Positions 15,001 to 25,255 of a stretch of DNA of 64,000 nt are shown here, piece after piece. The number at the start of each line of letters is the position of its first letter. Positions within the stretch are counted from its first letter, which is position 1. Origin of the DNA: Malaya genurostris (lineage: Eukaryota > Arthropoda > Insecta > Diptera > Culicidae); contig NC_080572.1 in assembly GCF_030247185.1 (NCBI RefSeq), positions 249,237,070 through 249,301,069 on the forward strand, given 5' to 3'. Under the pieces are notes generated by a model that saw only the letters and a list, made by a program, of their open reading frames with translations, had not been told where the DNA came from and searched no databases. Both the position numbers and the translations under genes were made by a program.

Positions 15001-18000
15001 GCCAAAAAGGACTTTAATTCGCTGGCCGAAAGCCTCGGAATACAGGTGATTGGTTGGCGTGATGTGCCGACTAACCAGGAAGCGGTCGGTGCCGTTGCTC
15101 GCAAGAGTGAGCCGTTGTCGCAGCAGGTGTTCGTTACGGCTGATGTCGACAATGACACGTTCAAGCGACAGGTGTTTGTTTTGCGCAAGCGTGCCACCCA
15201 CGAGCTGCAGCGTCCAGGTCGCCGGTTTTACATCTGTTCCCTGTCGACGAAAACTATCGTTTACAAGGGTCTGTTCACGTCGGACCAAATTTGGGACTAC
15301 TATCTCGATTTGAAGAATCCCGAGTTTACTACCTATTTGGCACTGGTTCACACCCGTTTCAGTACCAACACGTTCCCATCTTGGGAGCGAGCTCATCCGT
15401 TGCGCGTTTTGGCCCATAATGGTGAAATTAATACACTTCGGGGCAATGTTAACTTCATGAAGGCTCGCGAGGGTGTTATGAAGAGTGAGCTCTACGGCGA
15501 TGAACTGAAGAAATTGTATCCCGTAGTCGAGCCGAACTTGTCCGATTCAGGATCATGCGACTGTGTTCTTGAATTTTTAATGCAAGTCGGTGACCGATCT
15601 TTGCCAGAGGTGAGTTTTGATCCGAACGATTTTGTGTGAGAGCCTGATAAATTACTAAATTTCTTGTGTTATTTTGTACCTAGGCCGTTATGACTATGGT
15701 TCCAGAGGCGTGGCAAAACGATCGTACCATGTCCCAGGAGAAACGTGATTTCTACCATTGGTCGGCATGTGTAATGGAACCCTGGGATGGACCGGCGCTG
15801 ATCTCCTTCACCGATGGACGCTATATCGGTGCCATCCTGGATCGTAACGGCTTGCGTCCTTCCCGGTTTTATGTAACCCGCGACAACATACTGATCATGG
15901 CTTCGGAAGTTGGTGTTTATGACGTTGATCCTAAAGACGTTACGCTCAAGGTAGAATTATTAGTATTCAACTTAAACGGTTTTATTTTTTGTAGATCTTA
16001 AAACTCATACACACAATTCGTATCATCACATTTGGTAGGCCCGAAAGGCGCGTTTCGTGAAACTAAGCCGATCAGAGTCAAAGATTAAGCGGTAATTTTT
16101 AACTCTGGCAGAGTTAAGTGAATTTTCATTTCTGCTCTTTTTTTGTTAAGGATCTCCCTAATACACACTTGCTGTTTCGTACTGTTCCCACCAAAACAAA
16201 CGCAAAAACGATTCTAATATGTACATTTCAATTCTCTTTTGGTGGAATCGAATCGTTTTGGTTTGATTGCGAAATTTACAAAAAAAAATAGAGCCGTCTC
16301 AAGCCAGGTCGTATGCTGTTGGTGGACACCGAACAAAAGTCACTGATTCAGGACATTGAGCTCAAGTCCCAAATAGCAAGGTCACGCCCGCACTCCGAGT
16401 GGCTTCAGGAACAAGTAAGTGTAAAATTACTACGACAATAACGAATTGTAATCTCAAATTTCAGCTGCTCTTAGTGGAAATGTGTATGTCTCTATGTTGA
16501 AAACGGAACTAACAACTGTCTTCACCTATCACCATCTCATGATCCGATCAGACGTATCATCAGTTAACGAATATCACACCTTCGAATACAATCACGTTCC
16601 ATCGAGCTTGCAAACTTATTAATCATTTATGTATTCTTTCTTTGTTTCATTTCTCACAATCATCAAAATCCAAAAATATATATATGCAAATCTCTTTGGC
16701 TCAATCTAACCCTCAAAGATGGTAAGTTCCCCAAATTTAAAACTTTGTATGAATCGCGTGATTTTACATCTTTCTCTAGTAAGACAGATTGATGTGGCTT
16801 AATTTGCGTATTGTTTCACCCGAGAAAACACTGACCTGTAGATTTGTTTTTGGCTTTGTTATATCCATTGCATGTTCCTCATTGACCACCATGTTACTAA
16901 ATTTTCCGTGTGAAAATTGCGTTGATTTGAGTTGCGAAAGATGTCTCGATTTGATACACGGAAAAAATTACATATATCCGTGCTGGTTTATTGTAGATCA
17001 CAATGGAGTCGATTCGAGAAGCGGCTGCTGAGAGTAACGGCTGTACCGATCTGAGCAACTATCTACCTGACGAGAACCACCGTGGTATCATGGATCCTCG
17101 GCTGCAATTATATGGTTATACAACGGAAACGATCCACATGCTGTTGCTTCCGATGATCAAGAACAAGAAGGAGGCTCTCGGTTCCATGGGCAACGATGCA
17201 CCACTAGCGTGCCTTTCTGCATTCCAACCCTTGCCGTACGAGTACTTTAAGCAACTGTTTGCACAGGTCACGAACCCACCGATTGATCCTTTCCGGTAAG
17301 TTAGGCATTAATCATTTCTAACATCATAATCATCATCATAAAATGTTGCATCTCCACAGTAATAACTTCAATGGAGCCGCGTTATACTTCAGCTACACAT
17401 TTGTGTAGTGATTTTATTCTTCAATGTTGATAATGTGCCGTAGTTGTTGATATTAGTTTAATATTGATTATAAACTTATTTCTTTCAGTGAAAAAATTAT
17501 CATGTCACTGCAATGCCCGGTTGGTCCAGAGGCTAACCTGCTGGCAGCATCCCCATCGCAGGTACATCGCATCTGGCTAGATAATCCTATCCTGAGCATT
17601 CCAGATGTTGAAATCCTCAAACGGAATCAGCATCGTGGATGGAAGACTAAAGTTATTGACATTACATTCCCAGCTGCTGAAGGCGCCGAGGGACACGTCA
17701 CAGGATTACGTCGCGTAAGCGCCGAAGCTTTGAACGCCGCCAAAAGTGGCTACCAGCTTCTAGTTCTCTCGGATCGAGCTGGAGGTCCGAACAGGGCACC
17801 AATCTCAGCCTTGCTAGCACTAGGCTCCGTACATCATCATCTGATTGAGGCACGCCAGCGCATGAAAGTCGGCTTGATAGTTGAGACGGCCGAGGCACGA
17901 GAAGTGCATCACTTCTGCGTTCTACTAGGATACGGTGCCGATGCCATTTGTCCGTACTTAGTTTTCGAATTGGCTGAAGCCCTCCGCGATGAAACCGTTA

Positions 18001-21000
18001 TCGACCCCACGTTGACCAATGATGCAATATACAAAGCCTACGCCCAAGCTGTTGAGACCGGAATTCTGAAGGTTATGGCAAAGATGGGTATTTCAACACT
18101 ACAATCTTATAAAGGTGCCCAGATTTTCGAAGCTGTTGGAATCGGTGCGGATGTGATCGACTGTTGCTTCCGTGGAACTCAGTCCCGAATTGGAGGTGTG
18201 AACCTTCAAGTATTAGCTGCAGAGGGCCTGCAACGTCACAATATGGTGTACGGGACTAACAATGCCGACATTAAAATTCTGCGTAATCCAGGTCAATTCC
18301 ACTGGAGAGCTGGTGGCGAAGGGCACATCAACGAACCTGCCGCCATAGCTGCTCTCCAAGAAGCCGCAGTAAATGAGAATAAGGGAGCTTATGCACAGTT
18401 TCGAGATACAACGATGAAAAGTGTAGAGAAATGCGCTCTACGAGGCCAGCTGGAGTTCGTTAGAGGTCGCCCAAAAGTGGACATCTCCGAAGTAGAACCA
18501 GCCAGTGAGATTGTTAAAAGATTTGCTACCGGTGCCATGAGTTTCGGAAGTATTTCACTCGAAGCGCACACAACACTTGCCATAACTATGAACCGTATTG
18601 GTGGCAAGAGTAACACTGGTGAGGGCGGTGAAAATGCAGATCGGTATCTAAATCAAGATCCCAACCATAACAAACGTTCGGCTATCAAACAGGTTGCTTC
18701 GGGTCGGTTTGGTGTTACAGCTGCTTACATTGCCAACGCCGATGATTTGCAAATTAAGATGGCTCAAGGTGCCAAACCTGGTGAAGGCGGTGAACTTCCC
18801 GGCTATAAGGTAACTACGGATATTGCCAAGACACGTCACTCAGTTGCGGGAGTAGGTCTGATTTCGCCTCCACCTCATCATGACATTTATTCGATCGAGG
18901 ATTTAGCTGAACTGATTTACGACTTGAAGTGTGCTAACCCAAGAGCACGTATAAGCGTTAAACTAGTATCAGAAGTAGGAGTCGGAGTTGTTGCTTCCGG
19001 AGTGGCCAAAGGCAAAGCGGAACATATTGTAATATCAGGACATGATGGTGGTACTGGAGCTAGCTCATGGACTGGCATCAAATCGGCTGGTTTACCTTGG
19101 GAACTAGGTATTGCCGAGACACATCAAGTGTTGGTTCTAAATGATTTGCGATCCAGGTGATTAAGATGAACAAAGTTAAGTTCTAAAACTCTAAACTATT
19201 ATTTCTTCTCTACAGAGTTGTTGTTCAAGCCGATGGTCAGTTGCGTACAGGCTTCGACGTTGTAGTTGCTGCTATATTGGGTGCTGATGAGTTCGGATTT
19301 AGTACGGCTCCTCTAATTGTCATGGGTTGTACTATGATGCGCAAGTGTCATCTGAATACTTGCCCCGTCGGGATTGCTACCCAAGACCCAATACTGCGGG
19401 CCAAATTTGCCGGAAAACCGGAACATGTTGTCAACTATTTCTTTATGTTGGCTGAAGAGGTAATTGCACTGATAGCAAATATTTTCCACATACTTTTCTA
19501 ATTCGTTCAAATATTAATTCAGATTCGTGAAATAATGGCAAGTTTGGGCTTGCGTAAATTCCAAGAATTGATTGGACGCACCGATCTACTGCAAGTTCGT
19601 AGCGATCTTTCAAACAAGGCAAATCTGCTGGATCTTCAGATGCTGTTGAAAAACGCATTGGATCTCCGTCCTGGAACCAACATTATTGGAGGATCACTTA
19701 AGCAAGACTTCACTCTGGTGGAGCGCGCCGATAATTACTTGATCGAAAAGTCCCAAGGTGTTCTTGCCGGAACGGAAGACTCAATTACATTGGACATGAA
19801 AATAAGGAATGAGGAACGTGCTTTCACAAGCACCCTAAGCTATGAGATCGCTCGTAAGTATGGCGATTCGGGTCTACCAGAAGGTCGTACCATCAATATC
19901 AATTTGACTGGATCGGCGGGTCAAAGTTTCGGTGCCTTCTTGGCCAAAGGAGTTAATCTTCACTTGGTAGGAGATGCCAATGACTACGTTGGTAAAAGCT
20001 TGTCAGGTGGCAGTATCATTATTCGACCGCCCGAGGAATCACCCTTCGAATCTCACCTCAATGTTATTGTCGGCAATGTATGTCTTTATGGTGCTACTTC
20101 TGGACGAGCATACTTCAGAGGCATTGCTGCAGAAAGATTCTGCGTACGTAATTCTGGAGCCGTCGCAGTAGTTGAAGGTGTTGGAGACCATGGTTGCGAA
20201 TATATGACGGGAGGTATGGTACTGATCCTGGGGTTGACCGGACGGAACTTTGCCGCTGGTATGTCGGGAGGCATAGCCTACGTTCTGGATGTTGATGGTA
20301 CATTCCGCTCAAAGGTTAACCCGGGAATGGTTGAGCTGTTGGGGCTGGATTTGGATGATGATCGTCTAATTGTTAAAAATTTGCTGGAAGAATTTGTGGA
20401 GAAGACTGACTCAGTCATTGCTAAAGACTTACTGTCAATTTGGCCAGAGCCATGCCAACAATTTGTTAAAGTTTTCCCCTATGAGTATCAAAAAGCATTG
20501 AAGGCCCAGAAAGAGGAACTCGTTTTGCAAAAGGAACTCAATGCTCTTACTAACGGTACTCCGAAACACGAACCGAAGGTTAAAGATATTGAGGAATCGA
20601 TTGAAGATGCGACGTTAGCCAAGAAAAAACTAGATCAAATTCTGGATAAAACTCGCGGTTTCATCAAGTACAAGAGGGAGACCTCAATCTATCGCAATGC
20701 AGGCGAACGCCAGAAGGACTGGAAAGAGGTGTATAATTTCTCTCACGTTCGCAAAAATCTGAAAATGCAGGCTGCTCGTTGTATGGAGTGTGGCGTTCCA
20801 TTCTGTCAATCCAATTCACACGGATGTCCCCTGGGCAACATCATTCCCAAATGGAACGATCTTGTATTCAACGGTAGCTGGAAGGAAGCTATTAATCAGT
20901 TGCTGCAAACCAATAACTTCCCTGAGTTTACAGGACGTGTTTGCCCAGCGCCTTGCGAAGGGGCTTGTGTTTTAGGCATTTCTGAGCCAGCAGTCACGAT

Positions 21001-22261
21001 CAAAAATATAGAGTGTGCCATCATTGATCATGCATTTGAGCAGGGTTGGATTACCCCCCAAGTTCCAGCTGTTAGAACGGGTAAACGTGTTGCCGTTATT
21101 GGTTCTGGTCCAGCTGGTCTGGCCGCAGCCGAACAGCTCAATAAAGCAGGCCATCTGGTTACCGTATATGAACGAAATGATCGCCCGGGAGGTCTTCTGC
21201 AATATGGCATTCCAACAATGAAACTTTCCAAAGACGTCGTCAAACGACGTATTAATTTGATGATTGACGAAGGAATTGAATTTAAATGCAATGTTCACAT
21301 TGGAAAAGATTTAATGGCTTCTCAGTTGGAAAAGGATTATGACGCTGTTCTGTTCACTACGGGAGCAACTTGGCCTCGCGATCTGAACTTGCCAAATCGG
21401 GATCTTAAAGGCATTCATTTTGCAATGGAGTTTTTGGAGGCTAGTCAGAAAAAACTCCTTGGAACAAATCAGTCTTGGATTTCTGCGGAAGGGAAGCATG
21501 TTATTGTAATCGGTGGAGGAGATACGGGATGCGATTGTATTGCCACGTCATTGCGACAGGGTGCCAAAACTATTACTACGTTTGAAATTTTACCAACACC
21601 CCCAGAAAAACGAGCCCAGGATAATCCATGGCCACAGTGGCCGAAGATATTCCGGTAAAAAATCTGTTCCTAACAAAGAAAGTACAAACTAATCGAAATT
21701 TAACCTTTTCAGAGTCGACTACGGTCATGAAGAGGTTCGAGTAAAGTGGGGTAAAGATCCACGCCAATACAGCACCACAACAAAGGAATTTGTTAGTGAC
21801 GGAAATGGGAATATTAAGGGAGTAAATACGATACAAGTTGAATGGACTCAAAGTGCGACTGGACAATGGAAAATGGCAGAAGTTCCGGGAACTGAAAAAT
21901 ATTTCCCGGCTGATCTAATTTTGCTAGCAATGGGATTCCTCGGTCCGGAGAGGGTTGCTCCTACAGAAATGAGTAAGCAAATATTTATACCAACTTTAAG
22001 TTCAAAATGCTCAATAATTTCTTATCATTCCCAGAGCTTGAATTGGATGGCAGAGGTAACATCAAAACATCGGTGAGCACATACGGAACTGCTAATCCGA
22101 AGGTATTTGCCGCCGGTGACTGTCGCCGAGGGCAATCGCTCGTTGTTTGGGCGATCACCGAAGGGCGACAAGCAGCTCGTCAAATTGATTCCTACTTGAT
22201 AGGTAAACCAAGCTCACTCCCGGGTCCTGGAGGTGTTGTAGATCCAACACGATCTCCATAA
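1..22261 (+). CDS. Glutamate synthase (NADH/NADPH-dependent GOGAT), 5' partial, 11 exons
   Basis: Makes two glutamates from glutamine and 2-oxoglutarate; one polypeptide fuses the bacterial GltB and GltD subunits. Exons as read: <1-52, 119-246, 14919-15609, 15684-15950, 16292-16414, 16997-17295, 17489-19156, 19216-19459, 19523-21654, 21713-21972, 22035-22261; all junctions are GT-AG and keep frame. The first exon encodes ACGVGF; family knowledge makes this Cys (codon 5-7) the exposed N-terminal nucleophile of the mature class II amidotransferase, so about 2028 mature residues are present and only leader and propeptide are missing. Counting from that Cys: HRGA and HNGEINTLRGN (about 225), FMN-site region around SVAGVGLISPP (about 968), 3Fe-4S cysteines CTMMRKCHLNTCPVG (about 1112), C-terminal GltB helix domain (about 1286), CMECGVPFC 4Fe-4S cysteines (about 1575), FAD motif GSGPAGLAAAEQL (about 1679), NAD(P) motif GGGDTGCDC (about 1816) and terminal AAGDCRRGQSLVVW. 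The 14.7 kb intron is full of transposons. The identification is very secure. Confidence 0.97.
247..2616 (+). other. Start of large GOGAT intron, no gene seen
   Basis: AT-rich intron DNA after the donor GTAAGT at 247. I see no conserved coding frame, transposase motif or RNA gene. A small hairpin (CTTCAG and CTGAAG around 1086-1103) is the only local structure noted. The open frames here are short and look random. Confidence 0.6.
2617..3895 (+). pseudogene. Decayed Tc1/mariner-superfamily transposase, interrupted by a MITE
   Basis: Two blocks read in sense. The first, about 2617-2827, resembles the helix-turn-helix N-terminus of this superfamily (ILRNFVDSGYARSGIYNIL, then RKPGSGRQTTLS) and carries an in-frame stop. 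The second, about 3512-3895, resembles the catalytic half, including LLLVTISEKGQSRCSF and VFWSDLVSAHYSNQSLEEM, which matches the FWPDLAxxHY signature of DD37E/gambol-like families. Several stops and frameshifts show it is dead. The blocks are separated by the 675-bp element at 2828-3502. The superfamily is fairly sure; the exact family is inference. Confidence 0.6.
2828..3502. mobile_element. MULE-like MITE with repeated subterminal motif, 675 bp
   Basis: The ends are inverted: the left begins GGATCGGGGTCATTTCGCCG and the reverse complement of the right end begins GGGAGCGGGTCATTTCGCCG. A perfect 9-bp direct repeat AAATGTGGC flanks it at 2819-2827 and 3503-3511. Near both ends the unit GGTCATTTCGCCGAA recurs about four times in degenerate form (2834-2896; 3422-3497 inverted). 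The interior includes a GC-rich patch (about 3288-3365) unlike the surrounding DNA and has no transposase. A 9-bp target duplication is typical of Mutator-like elements; an 8-bp hAT origin is the alternative. Confidence 0.7.
3896..4377 (+). other. GOGAT intron segment, nothing recognised
   Basis: AT-rich DNA between the mariner remnant and a small palindromic MITE. No coding signature or RNA gene was recognised. Confidence 0.5.
4378..4477. mobile_element. Short palindromic MITE, 100 bp
   Basis: Its two ends are inverted copies of CCCTTATTCTGAATAACGAC (continuing GTAT) at 4378-4401 and 4454-4477, about 24 bp and perfect by eye, around a spacer of about 50 bp. The RNA or single strand would fold into one hairpin. 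No convincing target duplication was found, so the superfamily is unknown. Confidence 0.6.
4819..5786. mobile_element. TTAA-flanked non-autonomous DNA transposon, copy 1 (968 bp)
   Basis: The terminal inverted repeat reads GGACTATTCACACAT on the left and its reverse complement on the right (ATGTGTGAATAGTCC, ending 5786). TTAAA flanks both ends (4814-4818, 5787-5791), suggesting TTAA-specific insertion as in piggyBac-type elements. The outer 150-200 bp match a second copy at 52825-53158; the extra roughly 630 bp in the middle are not recognised and have no transposase. Confidence 0.7.
5792..6455 (+). other. GOGAT intron segment, nothing recognised
   Basis: AT-rich intron DNA between a MITE and a mariner remnant. 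I see no gene, RNA or clear repeat boundary. Confidence 0.5.
6456..6815 (-). pseudogene. Mariner (DD34D-type) transposase C-terminal fragment
   Basis: About 86 codons (6514-6774) encode KLNDLRYGFVHHPPYSPDQ and RDYYLFPNLKRLL, followed by the conserved tail KMLEDRWAKYIALDGDYIE, the recognisable end of mariner transposases. The DNA beyond the stop resembles the 3' end of the mariner at 47637-48913 (AAGTCCC near 6460). The rest of the gene is missing beyond about 6815, so it is a 5'-truncated remnant. Confidence 0.7.
6930..7351 (+). pseudogene. Fragment of a DD37E-like Tc1/mariner transposase
   Basis: Shifting frames encode CVIMDDEEYVKNE, resembling the first catalytic Asp region (MDDETYVK) of FWPDLA-type transposases, then ALLGDQFQRCDAGKSIFTRE and LLMWSAFKCISNNK, which align with the following conserved strand. 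Frameshifts separate the parts and both ends of the protein are missing. It resembles the family of the remnant at 2617-3895 but covers a different part. The similarity is judged from memory. Confidence 0.45.
7352..7790 (+). other. GOGAT intron segment, nothing recognised
   Basis: AT-rich intron DNA without recognisable coding or repeat structure, ending at the target duplication of the I-clade LINE (7791-7801). Confidence 0.5.
8431..12113 (-). pseudogene. LINE ORF2: endonuclease-reverse transcriptase-RNase H, one frameshift
   Basis: The enzyme for target-primed reverse transcription. From the ATG at 12113 an open frame of 912 codons runs to 9375. It holds an APE-type endonuclease (LQWNCRSIIPKID, CETWL, LGDFNSHGTGWG, GSDHLPI), then the RT core (YMGLPQGSCLSPLLYNFYV, then QLADDS as the catalytic loop). 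A stop at 9375-9377 overlaps a second frame (9378-8431, 315 codons) with RNase H motifs FYTDGSN, ELAAIQ, VTDSLSS and WVPSHCSIPGNEKAD. A single missing base at the join would explain the split. The start overlaps the ORF1 stop in the string ATGGCTAA, typical of coupled translation in such elements. I chose ATG 12113 over an upstream TTG. Confidence 0.88.
12106..13458 (-). CDS. LINE ORF1 (Gag-like nucleic-acid-binding protein), intact
   Basis: 450 residues from the ATG at 13458. A proline-rich acidic N-terminus is followed by an RRM-like region and three cysteine knuckles at about residues 205-260: CTNCQQLGHTASHC, CSKCGERHADGSC and CLYCSEGPHDLSAC. The C-terminal third is lysine/serine-rich. ORF1 proteins of I-type LINEs bind element RNA and form the RNP. 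The reading frame is undamaged. It ends in TAA overlapping the ORF2 start by 8 bp. Confidence 0.88.
   Translation of the reverse strand: MSPPPPDEEMKTDPNPPVVDSNKTPRIKEYSDEPSLSTGPYVVYFRTKSKDKALNLLTLNKNLTSHYPTITQIVKMRSDKLRVSLTSLKQANEIVRNELFTRDYRVYVPAREVEIDGVVTDAGLTCADILEHGVGGFKNPLLKNLKILDCKRLHSVSIAEDGSKSYPQSNSYRVTFAGSALPNYVLLDRVRLPVRLFVPRVMNCTNCQQLGHTASHCANRPRCSKCGERHADGSCGRDIEKCLYCSEGPHDLSACPTYKLRGDKLKHSLRERSKRTFAEMLKSATPPSPSANPYACLSTDECDSDDPLEGTSSAIPRSNRKRRNISSHKLPSKGSKVALEGPPKVTANGSVSKTPKQRIAPDLEKLRSDKEFPTLPKTNKNSIAPKDQSKNQPNAGFIKFSDIVDWIFKTFNISDPLKGILMTFVPVAETFLKQLTVKWPLLSAIVSFDG
13459..13981 (-). promoter_or_regulatory. 5' UTR of the I-clade LINE with duplicated monomers
   Basis: A 523-bp leader before ORF1, where LINEs carry an internal promoter. 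Similar modules recur about 200 bp apart: AACCTCTACGAGGAAAAGCA near 13641 and AACCTCTCAGAGGAAAAAGC near 13840, with repeated CGGCTAACGGT and GAACAAT segments nearby. The promoter role is inferred from family knowledge. Confidence 0.5.
13993..14918 (+). other. End of the large GOGAT intron
   Basis: AT-rich intron DNA between the LINE target duplication and the acceptor TTTCAG at 14913-14918, which follows a T-rich tract. No gene or element was recognised. Confidence 0.6.
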
Positions 22262-24694
22262 ATCTTATTAAATGCACAGCATAACATTAACTCATGAGAT
22301 AACACTGAACTAGCTTAGATGGTAAGCTGTGTTAGTGTTATTCACCAATGAGATTCTCCAACATTCAACAGAAGAAACTAATCACAGGTTTACAACTATA
22401 AATACGGTACAGAACGTTCGATACGTCCAGGTGGTTCGATGCGAATCAAAAGTAGATGGAAGTTCTATAGATCTAGTGATTCTCATACGTTTCTGTTAGT
22501 TCGGTAGAAGTTGCTTTTTTTTACCATTATATTATATATAATCAAGCATAAACGATTATTTACTACAACTCATCATTAGTTTAAAAATTTGTTTTACTTT
22601 ACTTCAACACTTCATTGTATTATCATTAGACGCTAACACTGCTTAGTAATGATGAATAAATGTTTATTTCACTATTTGTATAAACATCCACTAAATACTT
22701 GTAATTATCATTTACATATATTTAATCAAATATTTTTCTGTATTAGTAATACGGGAAAGCTTGCAAAGAACTTATTTACACTGTTTTGTCACTTTCTGTA
22801 AAAAAAAGAACAACTTTGTTGCCAATTATAAAGTGACTACCGTGAACCAAAAGACGCAACATATCTGTGTTATTATTGTCATTTTACAAGACAAAAGAAA
22901 TTTTTTTAATCATGTTGATTAGTCGCTAGCTTGGATATTCTGTTCGAAATACAATTTCGCTTTTCTGCTGCTTCTTGTATTTTAATTTATTTTTGATCCT
23001 GTTGGTTCCATATTTCAACTAAAAATCATATCGTTTTTGACTCATCGTCGTCATCGTGTGGTCATTATCATCGTGGTCGAACAATCTGAAAATTCGTAAT
23101 GAGTGAAAAACGCGTTTTCACACTACATTCTAACCAACATTCCATCCGACTCCGTAAATATGATGTAACAGTACAACTATCTTCATAAATAATACCTCGT
23201 GCTTAACCACCGGAAGCATGTCCGAGTCAAGATTCACTAAACCATCAAATAGTGCAACTGTTTGAAAATCCCTCTGAGTTCAAACCTACCATGTAAGCAG
23301 AGAAAGTAGAAAGTCAATTAAACGATGACATGCACTATGGCAAGACTTGTTTTACCAAAATAAGTTCCAAAAAACCCAATGGCTGTATTATTTATGTGTA
23401 TCGACAATAACTAGAAAGCTAATATTTGTGAGTTCACACAATTATATATATACAACAAATCTATACCAAGATGTAGCTCGCATGGTATTGCAGTATTTTA
23501 GAAAAGAACTAGTAAAAAGAAAATGTCCCTCAAACAACAAAACATAGAGTAAGTTGATTGTAACAATCCGCACTAGTTCCTCCGTAGCTCATCTGTACTC
23601 GAACGTCATGTTAAGTTAAATGTTTGACGAATATCTGTTATCGAAAATATGGCTATCGCATGAATTTTAGTGAATATATATTCTATACAGTTCGATGCTG
23701 TTAAAGTGTGCAAAATATGTACTTACTAAATATTTACAGTATCAATTACTATCAGCATATAACGAATAGCAAAATGGCAAATAACACACAATTGTTTCAC
23801 GCAAAATATTGCGTTATGCCTGTTCCCAAGTGTTACACACAAAGTTTAAAACAAACAAACGCAAAGGTCATATGCTCAAAGTCATAAGACTGTTTGAAGC
23901 ATTCTGAAGTCATCCAGGAGTTAAAAGTGATACTCGTTAAGCTGTTTATTCACACCAAATTTGAATTTCAATGAAAAGCATTGTCATGTATATTGTTTAC
24001 ATCAAAACATATAAATATCTGCTTAAAGTTGTTCAATAAATGTAATATACAATTAGGCTTGACTTTCTCTATAACAATTTGGCAATTAATTGCTTTCGAG
24101 TTGCAACTTTCAAACTCAATGAAAACAACTGCAAATGAGAAACCGCATGTAAGTATGCTAAGTAAAAAAAAATGTTCCAATGAATCTAAGCGATTATATT
24201 GCAATTGAAACTGTTATTGAGTTTATTCTACATTAAGTATGGTAAGCACTAAACAATCCTAGTTTGTTGAAACTCAGTAACGATAAGTCGTAAGTATAAA
24301 ACTTTTCATACCCTTGTGGAAAATAATTGACACTAAGAGTCTCTGTCTAGAAACTAAAAATCGCTGGGATATTTCGTGATGAAAACAAACACCATATCAC
24401 TTATTAAGACGCTATGTCAACCGCACGGAACGTTTTTTCGTCCGAAACGTGTATTCGTTTCAATAATGTAAGCCTTAAACTAATCTAAACTTTAGACAAA
24501 GTCTAGTTAACGTTGACGGAAGTTGACTGTTGTACTTAAAACTGTCTGATAGAAAGTGTTTCGTGATGAAAACAAACTAATCTCAAAATGGCGAATGTGC
24601 ATTTGTGGTTGTAAGTGAGCTGTCAGAAAAGTCAAAGGCACTGTTATGTAGTTTTTACTTCATGCCGAACCTAACTCAGCTTTCAACCTAACCG
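22262..24694 (+). other. GOGAT 3' UTR and intergenic DNA
   Basis: The first part should be the 3' UTR of glutamate synthase; an AATAAA lies at 22655-22660. The remainder to the LINE flank at 24695 is AT-rich DNA in which I recognise no coding exon, RNA gene or transposon. Open frames here are short and low in complexity. Confidence 0.5.
22655..22660 (+). terminator. Candidate polyadenylation signal of glutamate synthase
   Basis: AATAAA about 395 bp after the TAA stop, in AT-rich DNA. Other weak signals exist nearby, so the true 3' end is uncertain. Confidence 0.35.
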
Positions 24695-24748
24695 CTGTCG
24701 AACCGTTTGTTTAGCGGTTTCGGACCTAGTTTCATCGCAATAGAACTG
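24695..24748 (+). repeat. 54-bp direct repeat flanking a LINE (partner 27081-27134)
   Basis: CTGTCGAACCGTTTGTTTAG through ATAGAACTG occurs here and again, identical by eye, at 27081-27134. The two copies exactly bracket the 5'-truncated LINE, so they are best read as an unusually long target-site duplication made at insertion. The pre-insertion sequence would have contained one copy. Confidence 0.75.
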
Positions 24749-24931
24749 GAATCAGGAATCAGAACAAATTGGCTCAAATGGCACGTTCCCCTTGATATTT
24801 GGAGATTTGTGCCTTGCCATCAATTTGTTTTTAGCATAATTTTCCCGATATATAAGAGGGAAGGATTGAAAGGAAATGGTAAGGGTTGGACTAGGAGGAT
24901 GGGAAAAATTGACGACACAAAAACACATAAA

Positions 24932-25189
24932 AGCAGAAGTAAATTCTGCACCCCTAAGGGATGCCGAACAATCTGCTGAGGATCACATTTAGTGGAAGCA
25001 GAAGTAAATTCTGAACCTCTACGAGGTCCCGAACAGTCTGCTGTTAATAAAACCTCCAACCCCCGAGAGGATTTAGAGATCTTACAAAAGCGACACCATT
25101 CTGAACTCCCGGAAGAATGCAGAACGATTCGCAGTATGTACGAGCAGAAGTAAATTCGGCACCCCCTAAAGGATGCCAAACAATCTGCT
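24932..25189 (-). repeat. Repeated hairpin units in a LINE 3' UTR
   Basis: A unit of about 46 bp bounded by AGCAGA and TCTGCT occurs at 24932-24977, 24997-25042 and 25143-25189, with more diverged units between (around 25056-25135). Because each unit begins and ends with inverted copies of AGCAGA, each can fold into a hairpin in the element RNA. It may be the structure recognised by the element's reverse transcriptase; that role is inference. Confidence 0.6.
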
Positions 25190-25255
25190 AAACCCTATTT
25201 AAGGTGAATACAGAAGGGATTCATTCACTCCAGGAAGAACGATGAACCCTTCTGA

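Noticed and set aside
14938..15417. 159-codon minus-strand frame across a GOGAT exon
   Set aside because: Shadow of the amidotransferase exon on the opposite strand.
16681..16730. Possible extra GOGAT mini-exon ending at GATG/GTAAGT
   Set aside because: The exons at 16292-16414 and 16997-17295 already join in frame with expected GOGAT sequence, so no extra exon is needed.
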